Part shown: positions 9,455 to 19,621 of the stretch, one piece after another | How the letters are laid out: each line of letters begins with the position of its first letter | Numbering within the stretch: the stretch's first letter is position 1 | Assembly (NCBI GenBank): GCA_025456015.1 | Contig: JALOLK010000008.1 | Span: forward strand, 1 to 36,440 | DNA: 36,440 nucleotides | Source: Candidatus Nanopelagicales bacterium | GTDB taxonomy: Bacteria > Actinomycetota > Actinomycetes > S36-B12 > CAIYMF01 | Direction of reading: 5' to 3' | Made by a program: the position numbers and the translations under genes | Notes under the pieces: model-generated | Databases searched by the model: none | Told to the model about the DNA's origin: nothing | The model's input: only the letters and a program-made list of their open reading frames with translations

Positions 9455-9460
9455 CACAAT
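9455..9460 (+). promoter_or_regulatory. -10 element CACAAT for apt (leaderless)
   Basis: CACAAT ends 6 bases before the GTG at 9467, in the 60-base divergent gap between the TPR gene and apt. No Shine-Dalgarno is present. Confidence 0.4.
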
Positions 9461-9466
9461 CACCCC

Positions 9467-10090
9467 GTGAGCGACCAGCGCCCAGCCGCCGTCCCCCCGC
9501 CGATCCCGCCGATCCCGCCGGTGCCGGGTGCCGACCGGTGGCTGGACACCGACGTCGAGCGGCTCGAGCGCATCCGCTCGCTCGTGCGCGACATCCCCGA
9601 CTTCCCGAAGCCGGGCATCCTGTTCCGCGACATCACGACGGTGCTGCGCGATCCGGTCGCATGGCGGGCCACCGTGGACCAGCTCTGCGACGCGGTGGAC
9701 GCCTGGGACTTCGACATGGTGGTGGGCATCGAGTCGCGCGGGTTCATCCTGGGCTCGGCGATCGCCTACCAGCTCGGGGTCGGGTTCGTGCCGGTGCGCA
9801 AGCGCGGCAAGCTGCCCGGGCCGGTGCACTCCGTGGAGTACGCCCTCGAGTACGGCCTGGACTCCCTGGAGATCCATCGCGACGCCCTGACCGCCGGGCA
9901 CCGGGTGCTCGTGGTCGACGACCTGCTGGCCACCGGCGGGACCGCGGCGGCGACCGCGCGCCTGGTCGCCGAGTGCGGGGCGCAGGTCGCGGGGATCGCC
10001 TTCCTGGTCGAGCTCGAGGCGCTGGGCGGGCGGGCCGCGGTCACCGCGGTGGCGCCGCAGGCGGAGCTCACCGCGCTGCTCGCGTACTGA
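9467..10090 (+). CDS. apt: Adenine phosphoribosyltransferase
   Basis: The product is 207 residues. From residue 31 it follows the Apt pattern: [20 protein letters not shown], then [17 protein letters not shown] (residues 84-100), VRKRGKLPG, and the PRPP-binding loop [16 protein letters not shown] (147-162). It salvages adenine by joining it to PRPP to give AMP and pyrophosphate in the cytosol. The first 30 residues are a Pro-rich extension ([11 protein letters not shown]) not found in shorter Apt proteins. A later start would remove it, but the GTG at 9467 has the -10 placed as for other leaderless genes here. In many actinobacteria apt lies near relA and secD/F; here it is instead followed after 12 bases by a kinase-fold gene, possibly in the same transcript. 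Confidence 0.95.
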   Translation: MSDQRPAAVPPPIPPIPPVPGADRWLDTDVERLERIRSLVRDIPDFPKPGILFRDITTVLRDPVAWRATVDQLCDAVDAWDFDMVVGIESRGFILGSAIAYQLGVGFVPVRKRGKLPGPVHSVEYALEYGLDSLEIHRDALTAGHRVLVVDDLLATGGTAAATARLVAECGAQVAGIAFLVELEALGGRAAVTAVAPQAELTALLAY

Positions 10091-10102
10091 CCCCCGCCCC
10101 GC

Positions 10103-11095
10103 ATGGACGCCCTGCTGGTCGACTGGTGCGACCGACACCTCGGGTCGCCGGCTGTGGCGCAGTTCTTCGGCCTGCAGCGGCTGTCCGCGGTGCATGGCGT
10201 GGCGCTGGCCGACGGCCGCGACGTGGTGCTCAAGGTGCGCGGCGCGCAGCCCCGGCAGGTGGCCTGCGGCCTGGTCCACGCGGCGCTGTGGCAGGCCGGC
10301 ATCCCGTGCCCCGAGCCGCTGGCCGGCCCGGCCCCGCTGGCCCAGGGATCCGAGCCGGTGCTGGCCGCTGGCGGCGAGGGCCACGAATGGGTGGACGCGC
10401 GCGGCCTGGCCGTGAGCGCCGAGACGTGGGAGGGCGAGGGGCAGGCCTCGGTGGGGCCCATGTCGGCCCACGACTGGGGCGCGCTGCTGGCCCGGATGGT
10501 CGGCCTGGCCCCGGCCGTCGCCTCGCTGCCGACGCTGGCGCCGAACGTGCCCTGGCTGCACTGGGACCACACGGAGCCGGGGCGCATCTGGCCCCCGCCG
10601 GCCTCGCTGCGGTGGGATCCGCACCGGGTGCTCGACGGCATGGACCCGCGGATCCCGGAGGTGGCCCGGCGGGCCCGGGCGCGGCTGGCCGCCGCCGACG
10701 TCGCCACCCTGCCGGCGGTCGCCGCGCACGGCGACTTCGAGGCCCAGAACTGCCGCTGGGTGCCCGGGCCTGCCGACGGGCGGCTGGTGATCCACGACTG
10801 GGACTCGGTCGTGGCCCTGCCCGAGGCCGTCGTCGCGGGCAACTCCGCGATGGCCTTCGTCTCGGTCGACGACGTCGACATCTCCACGATCGAGCAGAAC
10901 GACGCCTTCCTGGCCGGCTACGCCGAGCAGCGCGGCCGGCCGTGGAGCGCGCTGGAGTGGCAGGTCGCGCACGCGGCCGGCGCATGGGTGGCTGCATACA
11001 ACGCCGCCTTCGAGCACCTCAAGGACGGTCCGGCCGCCGTGAGCGTCGGCCTGCTCGAGCAGGCCGACGAGCGGCTGGGGCGCGCGGGCGCCTGA
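10103..11095 (+). CDS. Aminoglycoside-phosphotransferase-fold (APH) family protein
   Basis: The product is 330 residues. The N-lobe is weakly conserved (VVLKVRGAQP, with a Lys that could bind ATP). The C-lobe carries AAHGDFEAQNCRW (catalytic Asp211, Asn216) and VIHDWDSV (metal-binding Asp232), the two signatures of APH/choline-kinase-like small-molecule kinases. It should phosphorylate a hydroxyl of a small metabolite in the cytosol; the substrate cannot be deduced. Nothing in the context points to antibiotic resistance: no mobile element is near, codon usage matches the neighbours, and it starts 12 bases after apt. It could salvage a nucleoside or sugar, but that is speculation. Its stop is 18 bases from the convergent heptad-repeat gene. 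Confidence 0.8.
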   Translation: MDALLVDWCDRHLGSPAVAQFFGLQRLSAVHGVALADGRDVVLKVRGAQPRQVACGLVHAALWQAGIPCPEPLAGPAPLAQGSEPVLAAGGEGHEWVDARGLAVSAETWEGEGQASVGPMSAHDWGALLARMVGLAPAVASLPTLAPNVPWLHWDHTEPGRIWPPPASLRWDPHRVLDGMDPRIPEVARRARARLAAADVATLPAVAAHGDFEAQNCRWVPGPADGRLVIHDWDSVVALPEAVVAGNSAMAFVSVDDVDISTIEQNDAFLAGYAEQRGRPWSALEWQVAHAAGAWVAAYNAAFEHLKDGPAAVSVGLLEQADERLGRAGA

Positions 11096-11112
11096 GCCGA
11101 CGGGGCCGCCCG

Positions 11113-13578
11113 TCAGCCGAACATCGCGCGGATGCGCTCCCACAGCGACATCGGGGCGGCCACCTCCGCCAACGTGAACTGGTAGGCGACGTGGCCCACC
11201 GCCCCGTCCGGCGCCCCGTAGGGCAGTGCGTCCGCTGCGCGTGCATCGGCGGCGGCCAGCCAGGCGGCGGCCTCGGCGGGCTCCGTGGAGGCCTCGAGCA
11301 CCGATGCGGCGGCCGGTGCGGTGCCCTCCTGCTGCAGGCGGCGCGCCCCGGTGGCGAGCTCCCCGCCCGCGCCGGCGGCGGCCTGCGCGCCCGAGGCCAG
11401 CCGCTCGACGCCCGCCCTCAGCCCGGTGGCGCCCTCGGCGGCCTGCCCGGCCCCCTGCGCCAGCTGCTCGGAGCCCTCGGCGAGCCGGTCGGCCCCCGCG
11501 GCGGCCTGGCCGGCTCCCGTCGCGAGCTGGCCAGCCCCGGCGGCCAGGGCCCCGGCGCCGCGGTCCGCGTCCGCCAGGCCGTCGGCGAGGGCCGCGTTGC
11601 CCGAGGCGACCTGGCCCAGCGCCGCCGCGAGCTGCTGCTGGGAGCCGGCCAGGCCCGCGGACAGCGTGCGCAGGCCCTCGTTGAGCGCCACCATCGCGGC
11701 GGTGAGGCCCGGCTGCGTCGGGGTGCCCTGGCCCAGCCCAACCCCGAGGGCCTCCACCGCGGCGAGCAGCCGTTCGGCGGAGGCGACGGCGGCGTCGAGC
11801 GCGTCGCCGATCGCGTCGGCCTGGTCGCTCAGGCTGGTGGCGGCCTGCACGAGCCGGTCGACCACCGGCAGGGCGCTCACGAGGGTGCCGTCCGCGGCCT
11901 GGGCGGCCTCGGCGACGTCGAGCAGCTGCTGGCAGGACTCGGCGTCCAGGGTCGGGGATGTGGTCAGGCACAGGGCGTCGTGCAGCTCGCGCGCCCCGGT
12001 GGCCGCCGCGGAGGTGTCCAGCTGGGCATCGGCCAGGGCGGCGGCGAGGGCCTGCGCGGCGGCCAGGGCGGTGTCGGCCTGGCCCAGCACCGCGTCCACC
12101 ACGCGGTCCAGGGTCCGCACCCCATCGCGGATCAGGCGGACGGCCTGGTAGATGGTCACGCAGTCGTCGTCGGGTGGGGCGGTCCCCCCGGACGGGCACG
12201 TGTCGTCACCGTCCGGCGGGATGGGGCGCAGGGGGTCCAGCACCGGGTCCGCCGGACCGCCGACCCGGGCGGTCGCCTCCCGCAGCCCGGCCTCGATCTG
12301 CACGCCGCCGGCGAGCAGCGGCGCCACGGGGTCCTGCCCGGCGCCGGCGGCGGCCGCAGCCGCCAGCTGCGCCGTGGCATCGGCCAGCGCATCGGCGCCG
12401 CCGCTCGCCTGGCCCAGGGCCTCGCCGAGTGTCGCGCTGCCGGTGGCCACCTCGTCGGCGCCCCCGGCGAGGTCGCCGATCCCCCCGGCCAGCGTGCCCG
12501 AGGCATCGGCCACGCCGCTGGCCCCGGCGGCCAGGTCGCCGATGCCGGCAGCCAGGGCGCCGGAGGCTGTGGCCGCGGTCCCGGCCCCGCCGGCGAGCTC
12601 CCCCAGCCCGCGTGCGAGGGCATCGGATCCGGTGGCCAGGCCGTCCGCGCCGGCATCGAGGGTGCGCAGCCCGTCGTAGAGCTCGACGTTGCCGGCGGTC
12701 ACGCCGTCGAGCAGCGAGCTGGCGAAGGCGTCGCCGGGGTCCTGGGCCGACGTGACGGGCACGAGCTCGAGCTGGGCCTGCGGCACGCCCGCCCGCTGGG
12801 CCTGCATGGTGAGCTCGACGGTCTGGATCGGCGCGCTGATCGGGGGGTGCAGCGCGATCGCCCACTGGGCGACCGTGCGGCCCTGCGCGTCGGTGGCCAG
12901 GGCGGCATCGGGGGCGTCGACGAGTGTGGCGTCCTGGGGCAGGGTGACCGTCAGGGCGCCCTGGAAGGGGGCGAACACGGGGCGCTGCTCCGTGCGCTCC
13001 ACCCCCGCGGCGTCGGCCCACGTCAGCTCGACCTGCTCGACGGTGGTGTTGGTCAGGGTGTAGGTGACCGTGACGGTGCCGGCCGCCCCGGGGACGACGC
13101 TGGCCGGGACGACCGCCCCGTCGAGGGCGTACTCGGCGTGCAGGGCGACCGGCAGCGGCTTGTCGAAGCGGGCCTGGGTGAGCACCGTGTCGCGGGGCCC
13201 GCCGACCGTGAGCAGGACCTCGCCGCCCTCCGTGCCCGGCCGGCCCAGCCGGTCCAGGTAGCGCACGTTCGTCACGCTCGCGGGGTCGCGGACCTCGCGG
13301 GCCTCGCCCCGGGCGCTCACCCGGCTCAGCAGCACCGCCCGCGAGGGCAGCCCGGTGGGATCCAGGGTGGCCACGGCCACCTCGTCGTTGACCAGCGCCG
13401 GTGGCACCGGCTGGCCGGTGGCCGGCAGGGCGGCCAGGGCGGCGGCGAGGGCCGGGCCGGACAGGGCTGCGTCGACCGCGTCGGCAGCGGGCGGGGCAGC
13501 GCCCGTCGCGCCGGGGGCCAGGCCCAGCAGCAGGGCTGCGGAAGCGGCGGTCGCACCGAGGGTGAGCGCGCGCCTCAT
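11113..13578 (-). CDS. Secreted Gly/Ala heptad-repeat protein (YhgE/Pip-like) paired with MMPL
   Basis: The product is 821 residues. A signal peptide (MRRALTLGATAASAALLLGL, cleavage probably near residue 27) precedes a beta-rich domain at 30-270. Then come long runs of YhgE/Pip-type heptads with Gly and Ala at fixed spacing, such as GIGDLAAGASGVADASGTL and GAGQLATGAGQAAAGADRL, at about 300-420 and 620-740. Between them are two cysteine pairs (DDTCPSGG/DDDCVTIY and HDALCLTT/ESCQQLL) that suggest external disulfides. No C-terminal anchor is visible. Its ATG overlaps the stop of the MMPL gene (ATGA, 13578-13575), so the two are translationally coupled. In other bacteria such heptads are the outer loop of one MMPL/YhgE polypeptide; here the part is a separate exported subunit. 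Substrate unknown. Confidence 0.8.
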   Translation of the reverse strand: MRRALTLGATAASAALLLGLAPGATGAAPPAADAVDAALSGPALAAALAALPATGQPVPPALVNDEVAVATLDPTGLPSRAVLLSRVSARGEAREVRDPASVTNVRYLDRLGRPGTEGGEVLLTVGGPRDTVLTQARFDKPLPVALHAEYALDGAVVPASVVPGAAGTVTVTYTLTNTTVEQVELTWADAAGVERTEQRPVFAPFQGALTVTLPQDATLVDAPDAALATDAQGRTVAQWAIALHPPISAPIQTVELTMQAQRAGVPQAQLELVPVTSAQDPGDAFASSLLDGVTAGNVELYDGLRTLDAGADGLATGSDALARGLGELAGGAGTAATASGALAAGIGDLAAGASGVADASGTLAGGIGDLAGGADEVATGSATLGEALGQASGGADALADATAQLAAAAAAGAGQDPVAPLLAGGVQIEAGLREATARVGGPADPVLDPLRPIPPDGDDTCPSGGTAPPDDDCVTIYQAVRLIRDGVRTLDRVVDAVLGQADTALAAAQALAAALADAQLDTSAAATGARELHDALCLTTSPTLDAESCQQLLDVAEAAQAADGTLVSALPVVDRLVQAATSLSDQADAIGDALDAAVASAERLLAAVEALGVGLGQGTPTQPGLTAAMVALNEGLRTLSAGLAGSQQQLAAALGQVASGNAALADGLADADRGAGALAAGAGQLATGAGQAAAGADRLAEGSEQLAQGAGQAAEGATGLRAGVERLASGAQAAAGAGGELATGARRLQQEGTAPAAASVLEASTEPAEAAAWLAAADARAADALPYGAPDGAVGHVAYQFTLAEVAAPMSLWERIRAMFG

Positions 13579-16535
13579 GCCGACCCCCTCCCCGGACTGC
13601 CCCCGTGCGCCCCGGCAGGCACGGCCGGACCGGCCGGGGCCTCGGTGAGCTCGTCCTCGGTCAGGCCGAAGGCGTCGTCGCCGGCCGGGGCCCCAGGACC
13701 CGAGGCGTCGGCCCCCGGGCCCGGGGCGGAAGGCCCAGCCCCGGCCGCTTCGACGACCCGCTCGCCGTCGGCATCCCGCAGGGCCCGCCCCAGCCGGGTG
13801 AGCACCCGGGCGGACACGGCGGCCACCACGGCGGGGACCACCACGAGGCCCAGGTCCAGGGCGGGGCTGGCCACCATCGCCGCGGTGGCCGCGACCGCCC
13901 CGAGCCCGATCGGCAGCACGAGGCGACGCAGGGGCGTCAGCGCCGCCAGGCCCAGGGGGACCAGCAGCGCAAGGCCGGTCTGCAGCACGGGGACCGGCAC
14001 CGTCGCCGGCGTCAGCCCCCGCACCAGCAGGTACAGCCCCGTGGCGAGCAGCGCGCCGCCGAGGAGCGCGACCAGGCGCAGGCCCAGCCCGGCCCTGGCC
14101 GCACGGCTGGTGCGGGGCACGACGGCCAGGGCACCGCCCGCGGCCGCAGCCAGCGCGATCGCCACGCCGAGCTCGGCCGACGAGGTGCTGGCCACGGCCA
14201 CCCCGGCCACCCAGCCGAGCAGGGTGCCCAGGACCAGCGCGGGCAGGCTGGCGCCGGGCAGGTGGTCGCGCGGCCCCGGGGTGCGGGGCGCGCCGATGCT
14301 CGACAGCTGCGCGGGATCGCCCTCGACGTGCAGGTGGGGCAGGGCCCGGTCCAGCCACCTCGGGAGCCACCAGGTCCACCGCGCCGCGAGCACCATGAGG
14401 CTCGGCACGAGGATGCAGCGCACGATCGTGGCGTCCACGAGCACGGCCGTGGCCAGGCCGACGCCGAACATCTTCACGATCGCGTTGTCGGGCAGGACGA
14501 ACGAGGCGAAGACCACGACCATGATGAGCGCGGCGGCGGTGATGAGCTGCCCGGTGTCGGCCAGCCCCCGGCGCACCGCGGTCACGATGCTGCCGGTGCG
14601 CTGGAAGTGCTCGGTGAAGGCCGTGAGCAGGAACACCTCGTAGTCCATCGACAGCCCGAAGAGCACCGCGAACATCATCATCGGCACGTAGGACTCGATC
14701 GGCACGGGCCCGTCCAGGCCGATGAACGACGCGCCCCACCCCCACTGGAACACCGCGACGACCACGCCGTACGCCGCCGAGATGCTCAACAGGTTCATGG
14801 CCGCGGCCTTGAGCGGGATGACCAGCGAGCGGTAGGCGACCATGAGCAGCAGGAAGCTCAGCGTGGCCACGCCCAGGATGAACGGCAGGAGCCGTTCGGC
14901 GATGCGCAGGGACAGGTCCGTGCGCGCGGCCGTGATGCCGCCGACGTAGGCGGTCATGTCGGCACCCGCCGTCGCCCCGGGGAGCACCTCGGTGCGCATC
15001 GTCCCCACCAGTGCCTCGGTGGCGGGGTCCGAGGGCCCGGTGGCCGGCGTGACCCGCCAGACGACGACGCCACCGTCGGTGCTGACGACCGGGTCGGTCA
15101 CCTCCACGATGCCCTCGGTGCCGCGCAGCCGCTCGGAGACCGCGACGAGGCGCGGGTCGGCCGCGCGGGGATCGGCAGGAGCCCCCGGCTCGTCGACGGC
15201 GTCACCCTGGGGGGCCGCCGCGGCGCGATGCAGCTGCGCCACGATCGCCAGTGGCCCGGTCGAGCCGGGCCCGAACGCCTTGGTCACCAGCACGTGGGCC
15301 TGGTTGGCCGTCGTGCTGTCGGGCAGCGCGGTGGGGTCGGCCTGCTGGAACTGCATGGTGAGCATCGGGGCGGCCATGACCAGCAGCACCGTCGTGGCGC
15401 TGATCGCCCATGGCCAGGGGCGACCGGTCACCGCGTCCGCCCATCGGCCCCAGCGGCCGCGGTCCAGCTCCTCGTCGGGCCGGTCGTGGTCCACCTCGCC
15501 GGAGGCCAGCGCGCGGGCGTCGGCGACCTTCAGCACGCGATGGCCCATCAGGCCCAGCAGTGCGGGCACCAGGGTGAGCGCGGCCAGCAGGGCCACGGCC
15601 ACCACCGCGGCCGCCGTGTACCCCAGCCAGGCCAGGAAGGAGATCCCGGTCAGCGCCAGGCCGCACACCGCGGTGAGCAGGGTGGCCCCCGCGAAGACCA
15701 TGCCGGCGCCCGCGGTCCCCGCCGTGCGCCCGACGGCGTCGGCGACGTCGAAGCCGCGGCGCAGCAGGGTGCGGTGGCGGGTCACCAGGAACAGCGCGTA
15801 GTCGATGCCCACCCCCAGGCCGAGCATCGTGGCCAACGTGGGGGCCTCATCGGGGATGTACACCAGCCGGCCGAGCAGGCCGATCGTGGCCAGGCCGATC
15901 CCGACGGCCACGACCGCGGTCACCAGCGGGATCACGACCGGCCAGCCGCGGCGCAGCGTCAGCAGCAGCACGATCACCGCCAGGGCCAGGCCGATCGCCT
16001 CGGAGGGCCGGGTGTCGGTGCGCGAGATCTGGGCGCCGATGTAGCCCCCCAACGCGACCCGTGCCGTGCTCGAGGCAGCCTCGGCAGCCGCCGTGGCGTC
16101 CTCGAGGATCGCGGTGCCGACCTGCTTGTCGCCCGCGGCCCGCTCCACCAGGCCCAGCCGCAGGATGGCGGTGCGCCCGTCGGCGGCGAGCAGCTCGGGG
16201 TCCTCGTCGGGGCCGACGACGGCGTTCACGCCGGGGACGGCCAGCACTGCCGCGGCGACGTCGTCGAGCAGGGCAGCCCCGGGGCCCCGCGCGAGGTCCT
16301 GCTCGTCGGCGACGACCAGCGGGACCGGCTCGGCGGCCGTCCCCGGGAACGCCCGGTTGAGCAGGGTCTGCGCCGCGGCGGAGTCGGTGCCCTCGAGCAC
16401 GAAGGGGTCCAGCGCGGGCGGGGGCAGGGCGCGGTCGGCCAGCTGCACGCCGGCGAGCAGCCCCAACCACAGCAGCAGCACGAGCATCCCGTGCTCGGCG
16501 CACCAGCGCCCGAGCGCGTAGAGGACCCGTGTCAC
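13575..16535 (-). CDS. MMPL family (RND superfamily) transporter
   Basis: The product is 986 residues with the two-fold RND layout. An N-terminal helix (MLVLLLWLGLLAGVQLA) leads to an outer loop, then helices with GLGVGIDYALFLVTRH. A second outer loop follows, then helices with AVLFGLSMDYEVFLLTAF. The Asp-Tyr pairs in both motifs match the proton-relay positions of MmpL proteins. Unusually, after the second half (near residue 750) there are several further hydrophobic segments (ALVLGTLLGWVAGVAVAS and beyond) and an acidic tail. It should use proton-motive force to export a lipid or hydrophobic compound. The GTG start at 16535 has GACACT six bases upstream on the minus strand. It is co-transcribed with the secreted heptad protein and divergent from the YhhQ-family gene. 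Confidence 0.88.
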   Translation of the reverse strand: MTRVLYALGRWCAEHGMLVLLLWLGLLAGVQLADRALPPPALDPFVLEGTDSAAAQTLLNRAFPGTAAEPVPLVVADEQDLARGPGAALLDDVAAAVLAVPGVNAVVGPDEDPELLAADGRTAILRLGLVERAAGDKQVGTAILEDATAAAEAASSTARVALGGYIGAQISRTDTRPSEAIGLALAVIVLLLTLRRGWPVVIPLVTAVVAVGIGLATIGLLGRLVYIPDEAPTLATMLGLGVGIDYALFLVTRHRTLLRRGFDVADAVGRTAGTAGAGMVFAGATLLTAVCGLALTGISFLAWLGYTAAAVVAVALLAALTLVPALLGLMGHRVLKVADARALASGEVDHDRPDEELDRGRWGRWADAVTGRPWPWAISATTVLLVMAAPMLTMQFQQADPTALPDSTTANQAHVLVTKAFGPGSTGPLAIVAQLHRAAAAPQGDAVDEPGAPADPRAADPRLVAVSERLRGTEGIVEVTDPVVSTDGGVVVWRVTPATGPSDPATEALVGTMRTEVLPGATAGADMTAYVGGITAARTDLSLRIAERLLPFILGVATLSFLLLMVAYRSLVIPLKAAAMNLLSISAAYGVVVAVFQWGWGASFIGLDGPVPIESYVPMMMFAVLFGLSMDYEVFLLTAFTEHFQRTGSIVTAVRRGLADTGQLITAAALIMVVVFASFVLPDNAIVKMFGVGLATAVLVDATIVRCILVPSLMVLAARWTWWLPRWLDRALPHLHVEGDPAQLSSIGAPRTPGPRDHLPGASLPALVLGTLLGWVAGVAVASTSSAELGVAIALAAAAGGALAVVPRTSRAARAGLGLRLVALLGGALLATGLYLLVRGLTPATVPVPVLQTGLALLVPLGLAALTPLRRLVLPIGLGAVAATAAMVASPALDLGLVVVPAVVAAVSARVLTRLGRALRDADGERVVEAAGAGPSAPGPGADASGPGAPAGDDAFGLTEDELTEAPAGPAVPAGAHGGSPGRGSA

Positions 16536-16619
16536 GAGTGCAGTGTCCACCGTGCTCGGCCCTGCCTGCAGGGCCGGGCGACCCTGCCGGGGCCCAGCCG
16601 GTGGTTCAATGTCGGCCCC
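16536..16619. promoter_or_regulatory. Divergent promoter region between MMPL and YhhQ-family genes
   Basis: On the minus strand GACACT (16542-16547) lies 6 bases before the MMPL GTG. On the plus strand TTCAAT (16605-16610) lies 9 bases before the ATG at 16620. CCTGCCTGCAGGGCCGGG in between is self-complementary in part. No strong -35 was found for either direction. Confidence 0.35.
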
Positions 16620-17330
16620 ATGAGCCGCTCCACCCCGCCGGGCCCGCCCGGCCACGAGCCCGCGCACGCGAGCGTGACCGGGCACTTCTGGGTGGTGGCC
16701 GCGGTGTTCTGCGGCCTGCTGCTCATCTCGAACGTGGGGGCGACCAAGCTCATCGCCGTCGGCCCGCTCATCACCGATGGCGGGGCGTTCCTGTTCCCCC
16801 TGGTCTACGTCGTCGGCGACGTGCTCTCGGAGGTGTACGGCTGGCGGGCCACCCGCCGGGTCATCTGGGTGGCGTTCGGGCTGTCGGCGCTGGCGGCCCT
16901 GACGTTCTGGGTGGTGCAGCTGGCCCCGCCGGCCGCGGACTGGCCCAATCAGGACGCCTTCGAGGCGGTGCTCGGGTTCGTGCCGCGCATCGTGCTGGCC
17001 AGCCTGTGCGGGTTCCTCGTGGGCCAGCTGCTCAACGCCTGGGTGCTCGTGCGGATCAAGGCGCGCACCGACGAGCGACGGCTGTGGGTGCGGCTGCTCG
17101 GCTCGACCGCGGTGGGCCAGTTCGCCGACACGCTGGTCTTCTGCACGATCGCGTTCTACGGCGTGATCACGGGGTGGACGTTCGTGAACTACGTCATCAC
17201 GGGCTACCTGTACAAGGTGGCCGTCGAGGTGCTCGTGCTCCCGGTCACGTACCGGGTCATCGCGCTGGTGAAGCGCCACGAGCCGACCTACGGGGTGCGT
17301 GCCGGCGGCACCGTGCCCGCGGGCGCCTGA
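16620..17330 (+). CDS. yhhQ: Queuosine precursor transporter, VUT/YhhQ family
   Basis: The product is 236 residues with about six hydrophobic segments. Family landmarks are LLLISNVGATKLIAVGPLI (residues 35-53), LFPLVYVVGDVLSEVYGWRA (60-79), and near the C-terminus FADTLVFCTIAFYG then VNYVITGYLYKVAVEVLVLP. YhhQ proteins import queuosine precursors such as preQ0, preQ1 or queuine. The gene is tail-to-tail with tgt, whose product inserts such a base into tRNA (stops 7 bases apart), which strongly supports that role. No queuosine biosynthesis genes are in the window, so salvage is the simplest reading. The ATG at 16620 is preceded by TTCAAT; an ATG at 16609 is out of frame. Confidence 0.88.
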   Translation: MSRSTPPGPPGHEPAHASVTGHFWVVAAVFCGLLLISNVGATKLIAVGPLITDGGAFLFPLVYVVGDVLSEVYGWRATRRVIWVAFGLSALAALTFWVVQLAPPAADWPNQDAFEAVLGFVPRIVLASLCGFLVGQLLNAWVLVRIKARTDERRLWVRLLGSTAVGQFADTLVFCTIAFYGVITGWTFVNYVITGYLYKVAVEVLVLPVTYRVIALVKRHEPTYGVRAGGTVPAGA

Positions 17331-17337
17331 GGCCGGC

Positions 17338-18931
<1,594 letters not shown>

Positions 18932-19020
18932 CGCCCGCCGGCTGAGGAGTTCACCGGGCCGTCAGGACCCGGTCGCCGCGGGGCAGCCCCCGGGACATGC
19001 CCGCCCGTCAGGCTGGGGCC

Positions 19021-19551
19021 ATGTTCCAGCGCTCCACGACCGGGACCACGATCGACCTCACCGCGCTCGCCGGCCGGCGCCTCGTGCGCGCCGACCTGCG
19101 CGGCGCCGACCTCACCGGCGCCTGCCTCGACGGCGCCAACCTCCGGCAGGCCTGCCTGGCCGGGGCCCGGGCCGCTGGGGCCACCCTCGTCGGGGCGCGC
19201 CTGCTGCGCGCGGACCTGACCGGTGCGGTGCTGCGCGACGCCGACCTGCGGCACGCGGACCTCTCCGGGGCATGCCTGCGCGGCGCGGACCTCTCCGGGG
19301 CGACCCTGCTGGGCGCCAACCTGTTCGGGGCCGACCTGCGCGGTGCCGACCTCTCCGGGGCCACGATGCGGCGCACCACCCTGGAGGTCGCCACGCTGCG
19401 CGGGGCGGTGCTGCACGGCACGGACCTCAGCGGTGCTCGCATGGCCACCACCGACCTGCGCGACGTCGACGCCGACGAGGACACCACCTGGCCGGAGAGC
19501 GTCCCCGCGCCGCGCGGGCAGGAGCCGCTGCGGATGGCGACCTGGCGCTGA
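19021..19551 (+). CDS. Pentapeptide-repeat protein
   Basis: The product is 176 residues. Residues 20-147 are about 25 tandem pentapeptides of the A(D/N)LXX type (ADLRG ADLTG ACLDG ANLRQ), enough for about six coils of a right-handed quadrilateral beta-helix. The N-terminus (MFQRSTTGTTIDL) and the 30-residue C-terminus lie outside the repeats. There is no signal peptide. At DNA level GGACCTCTCCGGGG occurs three times between 19250 and 19370, a sign of recent internal duplication. Pentapeptide proteins of similar length include DNA-gyrase-protecting MfpA/Qnr, but most have no known function, and I see no evidence for that role. The start at 19021 is preferred; an in-frame ATG at 18997 adds eight residues. 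Confidence 0.88.
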   Translation: MFQRSTTGTTIDLTALAGRRLVRADLRGADLTGACLDGANLRQACLAGARAAGATLVGARLLRADLTGAVLRDADLRHADLSGACLRGADLSGATLLGANLFGADLRGADLSGATMRRTTLEVATLRGAVLHGTDLSGARMATTDLRDVDADEDTTWPESVPAPRGQEPLRMATWR

Positions 19552-19608
19552 GCGGGGCCAGGCGCGCAGCGGCCTGAGGCCGGGGTGCGCCCAGCGCCCC
19601 CCGGATGC

Positions 19609-19614
19609 CACGAT
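19609..19614 (+). promoter_or_regulatory. -10 element CACGAT for the aldehyde dehydrogenase gene (leaderless)
   Basis: CACGAT ends 7 bases before the ATG at 19622. It overlaps an upstream in-frame ATG at 19613, which argues against that earlier start. Confidence 0.4.
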
Positions 19615-19621
19615 GGCGCCC

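Noticed and set aside
10103-11095. Aminoglycoside resistance gene
   Set aside because: The APH fold is shared by many metabolite kinases. There is no mobile context or atypical base usage, and similarity to named resistance enzymes is limited to the general motifs.
7844-12199. Minus-strand open frame of 1451 codons including the TPR gene
   Set aside because: Only the last 520 residues are TPR. The upstream part is antisense to apt and the APH-fold gene and is low-complexity.
11300-12700. DNA tandem repeat or CRISPR-like array
   Set aside because: The periodicity comes from protein heptads in the secreted gene. There are no identical spaced repeats.
9538-14643. Open reading frame of 1701 codons on the plus strand
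   Set aside because: It runs antisense to the secreted heptad gene and across apt and the APH-fold gene in a shifted frame. Its composition (Arg, Gly, Ala and Pro rich) is typical of GC-rich shadow frames, and it matches no family.
13605-16619. Long plus-strand open frame upstream of the YhhQ-family gene
   Set aside because: It is a shadow of the MMPL gene. Only the part from 16620 looks like a real protein, with membrane helices and family motifs.
19021-19551. Qnr/MfpA-type gyrase-protecting protein
   Set aside because: Length is similar, but pentapeptide repeats alone do not indicate the function and the conserved ends of MfpA are not recognisable.
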